A DNA stretch of 7,470 bases from Chloroflexota bacterium (lineage in GTDB: Bacteria; Chloroflexota; UBA6077; FW602-bin22; JACQUS01): NCBI GenBank assembly GCA_016210125.1, contig JACQUS010000095.1:1-7470 (forward strand), read 5' to 3'. A program made the translations under genes and the position numbers. The number at the start of each line of letters is the position of its first letter. The stretch's first letter is position 1. Shown here in pieces: positions 5,507 to 7,470 of the stretch. The notes beneath the pieces were generated by a model that was not told the origin of the DNA, ran no database searches, and worked only from the letters and a program-made list of their open reading frames with translations.

Positions 5507-5581
5507 GGGGAGCGCAGAGGGGGCGAAGCCCCCTCTGCGGAACTTCCCTGGGATGGGGTGGGGCATACGGTGCCGCAAGCC
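5507..5581 (+). repeat. Hairpin repeat, copy C (perfect stem), downstream of the sugar transferase gene
   Basis: This is the best-formed copy. GGGGAGC (5507-5513) precedes a perfect 11-bp stem, GCAGAGGGGGC against its exact complement (5514-5524 and 5528-5538), around a GAA triloop. The tail has AACTTCC, GGGATGGGG and GGGGC blocks and ends in GCAAGCC, as in copy B. It begins 14 bases beyond the stop codon of the sugar transferase gene, with the stem 57 bases from it, so it may terminate or protect that transcript. No T-run follows on the minus strand, which argues against a classical intrinsic terminator. Confidence 0.8.
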
Positions 5582-5594
5582 TGGGAAAAGGCGA

Positions 5595-6995
5595 TCAATA
5601 GGCATTCTTGTCTCGGAAGATGATGATCAGACTGCGGAGCATGATCTTGATGTCGAGCCACGGCGTCCAGTTCTCGACGTACCAGAGATCGTACGCCGTG
5701 CGCTCAGTGATGGGCGTGTTGCCACGCAGCCCGTGAACCTGTGCCCAGCCAGTAATGCCGGCCTTCTCGCGGTGGCGCTCGCCGTACCTCGGCACCAAGG
5801 CCTTGAACTGCTCGACAAAGTGTGGCCGCTCCGGCCGCGGGCCGACCAGGCTCATCTCGCCCACGAGGACGTTGATGAGCTGCGGTAGCTCGTCGATCGA
5901 GAGGCGACGCAGGATGCGGCCGAGCCACGTCGTGCGCCGGTCGTCCGGCGTGGCCCACACCGGGCCGGTCTGTTCCTCGGCGTCGGGCCGCATCGTGCGG
6001 AACTTGATGATCTGGAACGGTCGGCCGTCGAGGCCCACGCGCTCCTGCGAATAAAACACTCCGCCGGTCGGCGAGGTGAGCTTGACGAGCAGCGCGATGA
6101 GGAGCAACGGGCCGGAGAGCAGGATGAGCGCGGCCGTGCTAAGCGCGAAGTCCATTCCGCGCTTGACGGCCAGGTTATAGCCCTTTAGCGCCAGATCGCG
6201 CACGCTGACGAGTGGCATGCCGCCGAGGTCGCTGATGGCCACGCCGCTGGTCATGATCTGGAACACGTCGGGGAAGATGCGGATGCTCGTGCGGCCGTCG
6301 TCGCAGCGGGCGATGAGGTCGAGGGCCTCCTGGCGCGAGAGGCTGGGGATGGCGATGATGACCTCGTCGACGCGATACTTGCCGACGATGCCGCGAAGCT
6401 GGTCGGCGTCGCCCAGCACGGGCCGCGTAGCGCCGTTCTCGCCGTCGCCGGGCGGGCGGGCAAAGCCGACCAAGCGGTAGCCCAGGCCCGGCGACTGCTG
6501 AATGCGCTCGGCGATAGTGCGGGCGACCTCGTTCGTGCCCACGATGAGGACACGCTGCGTGTCGAACCCGAGCGCGCGCAGCCACGCGAAGGCGCCCTGC
6601 ACGACGAGGCGGGCAGTGCCCATAAAGCCGAGCGAAGCCAGCCAAGCCAGCGCCAGCAGTAGCTCGGAGTATTGCGTCTCCCCGCTGAGCACGGCGCCGC
6701 CGGTGTTGGCCAGGCCGGCGCCGATGGCACCCGCCGCCACGAGGCGGAAGACCTGCGCCGTGAGCGACAGGTCACGCAGCACGCCGTACATGCCGCTGAG
6801 GGCGAGGAGGAAGACGGTCACCAGCGCGTGCGCCACGGCGAGAGGGGCGTAGAAGCTCCACGGCTGGAACTCCTTGTACAGGAGCAGCGCGGAGCCGAAG
6901 CGCAGCCAGTGCGCGGCGACGTAGGCCAGCCAGATGGCGGCCACGTCGGCGGCGAGCAAAGCCGCGGTGCGCCAGACGTGGAGTGGCCGCCGCAT
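5595..6995 (-). CDS. Exopolysaccharide-type polyprenyl-phosphate hexose-1-phosphate transferase
   Basis: This 466-residue membrane enzyme should transfer a hexose-1-phosphate from a nucleotide sugar to undecaprenyl phosphate, the first step of surface polysaccharide assembly. The N-terminal part (about 10-135) has four or five hydrophobic helices. A Rossmann-like CoA_binding_3 domain follows, with RVLIVGTNEVARTIAERI (148-165). The catalytic bacterial sugar transferase domain occupies about 272-466: KRGMDF (278-283), a membrane helix (about 284-305), IIKFRTMRPDAE (329-340), LSIDELPQLINVL (365-377) with the Asp368-Glu369 pair equivalent to the catalytic dyad of PglC-type enzymes, MSLVGPRPERP (381-391) and KAGITGWAQVHGLRG (411-425). 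Architecture and length match the WbaP/WcaJ-like class; the sugar specificity is not readable. The ATG at 6993-6995 follows AGGAGG with an unusually short three-base spacer, or GAGG at six bases. A truncated glycosyltransferase gene lies upstream on the same strand. Confidence 0.95.
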   Translation of the reverse strand: MRRPLHVWRTAALLAADVAAIWLAYVAAHWLRFGSALLLYKEFQPWSFYAPLAVAHALVTVFLLALSGMYGVLRDLSLTAQVFRLVAAGAIGAGLANTGGAVLSGETQYSELLLALAWLASLGFMGTARLVVQGAFAWLRALGFDTQRVLIVGTNEVARTIAERIQQSPGLGYRLVGFARPPGDGENGATRPVLGDADQLRGIVGKYRVDEVIIAIPSLSRQEALDLIARCDDGRTSIRIFPDVFQIMTSGVAISDLGGMPLVSVRDLALKGYNLAVKRGMDFALSTAALILLSGPLLLIALLVKLTSPTGGVFYSQERVGLDGRPFQIIKFRTMRPDAEEQTGPVWATPDDRRTTWLGRILRRLSIDELPQLINVLVGEMSLVGPRPERPHFVEQFKALVPRYGERHREKAGITGWAQVHGLRGNTPITERTAYDLWYVENWTPWLDIKIMLRSLIIIFRDKNAY

Positions 6996-7061
6996 GCGCC
7001 TCCTCGCGCCGGTGCCGACGCGGGTCGAGAGCCCTCGCGCCGGCCGGAGATGGCACCTAAC

Positions 7062-7070
7062 ACTATATAA
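7062..7070 (-). promoter_or_regulatory. Candidate -10 region for the sugar transferase gene
   Basis: The minus strand reads TTATATAGT here, the only clearly AT-rich patch in the 125-bp gap between the glycosyltransferase and the sugar transferase. TATATA or TATAGT would serve as -10, about 66 bases before the ATG. No convincing -35 hexamer is present at the right distance. If real, the sugar transferase is not simply read through from the upstream gene. Confidence 0.35.
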
Positions 7071-7120
7071 CGCGCGTGACCGGCCGTGGCGTTGCGCGGC
7101 CTACGCCTCTGGCGCGGCGC

Positions 7121-7470
7121 TCAGCGGCGTCGCAGGACGCGCGTGGCCGCGATACGGGCGAGCGAGAGCGCGCCCCAGAGGGCGACTCCCGTGACGACGA
7201 GCACGTTCACCAATGATGAGTGCTGGTGCCAGTAGTGCTTGCGGTGGAAGCGTAGCATGGCGGCGAAGAAGGCCCGCCGCGCGCGCAGGCTTACCTGGCG
7301 GCTACTGGCGCCCTTGACATGCAGGACGGCGACCGACGGATCGTAGCGCACGCGCCACCCGGCCTGCTTGAGGCGGTAGGCCAGGTCGAGGTCCTCGCCG
7401 TACATGAAGAAGCGCTCGTCGAGCAGGCCGACCTGCCGCAGCGCCGCGCCGCGGATGGCCATGCAGGCGC
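7121..7470 (-). CDS. Family-2 glycosyltransferase, C-terminal fragment
   Basis: The last 115 codons of a gene that enters from the right edge are visible. ACMAIRGAALRQVGLLDERFF followed by MYGEDLDLAYRLKQAGW is the end of the GT-A catalytic domain of family-2 (rhamnosyltransferase, WbbL-like) enzymes; the ED within GEDLDL corresponds to the catalytic-base region. VRYDPSVAVLHVKGASS follows as the usual final strand with the VxHxxGxS motif. A basic stretch (RARRAFFAAMLRFHRKHYW) then leads to one hydrophobic segment near the C-terminus (VNVLVVTGVALWGAL) and a basic tail, consistent with membrane association. These enzymes add a sugar to a lipid-linked or surface glycan at the cytoplasmic membrane face. 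Together with the sugar transferase downstream it indicates a polysaccharide locus. Donor and acceptor are unknown, and the nucleotide-binding N-terminus lies outside the window. Confidence 0.9.
   Translation of the reverse strand, partial: ACMAIRGAALRQVGLLDERFFMYGEDLDLAYRLKQAGWRVRYDPSVAVLHVKGASSRQVSLRARRAFFAAMLRFHRKHYWHQHSSLVNVLVVTGVALWGALSLARIAATRVLRRR

Larger units (their letters stand above)
5189..5594. other. 406-bp intergenic region carrying three hairpin repeats
   Basis: This gap separates the sugar transferase gene from the secreted-protein gene, both on the minus strand. It contains repeat copies D (5200-5232), B (5346-5422) and C (5507-5581) and a separate perfect hairpin at 5283-5300. 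Open frames cross it on both strands, but they run through the repeats, have no family resemblance and no good start signals, so I call no gene. A promoter for the secreted-protein/pth pair should lie here; the only weak hint is TATCGT on the minus strand at 5258-5263, without a fitting -35. The segment 5423-5506 between B and C shows nothing I can name. Confidence 0.75.

Noticed and set aside
5189..5605. Upstream extension of the secreted-protein frame to an ATG at 5603-5605
   Set aside because: It would run through three hairpin repeats and bury the signal peptide about 140 residues inside the protein.

Overview
The window is very GC-rich chromosomal DNA. I place it tentatively in Chloroflexota. 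The grounds are several LLM-class (F420-type) flavin oxidoreductases close together, a secreted protein with long Thr/Pro linkers (TPTATPTP style), frequent GTG starts, and GC-rich hairpin repeats between genes. No rRNA, tRNA, CRISPR array, transposase or phage gene is visible, and I saw no clear previously undescribed multi-gene system. The most unusual content is a family of four related hairpin repeats.

Left part (1-3598), small-molecule metabolism. The minus strand carries the first 27 codons of a metallo-beta-lactamase-fold hydrolase, a complete Gfo/Idh/MocA-type NAD(P)-dependent dehydrogenase (206-1213) and an LLM-class flavin oxidoreductase (1369-2364). A second LLM protein, of the TIGR03619-like F420-dependent type, is read the other way (2669-3598). 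The two LLM genes diverge from a 304-bp intergenic region with a candidate promoter for each. The substrates of these enzymes cannot be read from the sequence.

Middle part (3599-5594), minus strand. A secreted, membrane-anchored protein with one carboxypeptidase-regulatory-like beta-sandwich between two Pro/Thr-rich linkers (4283-5188) overlaps peptidyl-tRNA hydrolase (pth, 3717-4286) by four bases (GTGA), so the two are probably translated from one mRNA. The Pth has leucine where the family normally has asparagine in the GGHNG motif. The gaps on both sides hold the four hairpin repeats: one between the convergent pth and LLM genes, one in the leader of the secreted-protein gene, and two downstream of the sugar transferase gene.

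Right part (5595-7470), envelope polysaccharide. A complete polyisoprenyl-phosphate hexose-1-phosphate transferase (5595-6995), the enzyme type that loads the first sugar on the lipid carrier, is preceded by the C-terminal end of a family-2 glycosyltransferase that runs off the window. This looks like the downstream edge of an exopolysaccharide or surface-glycan locus.
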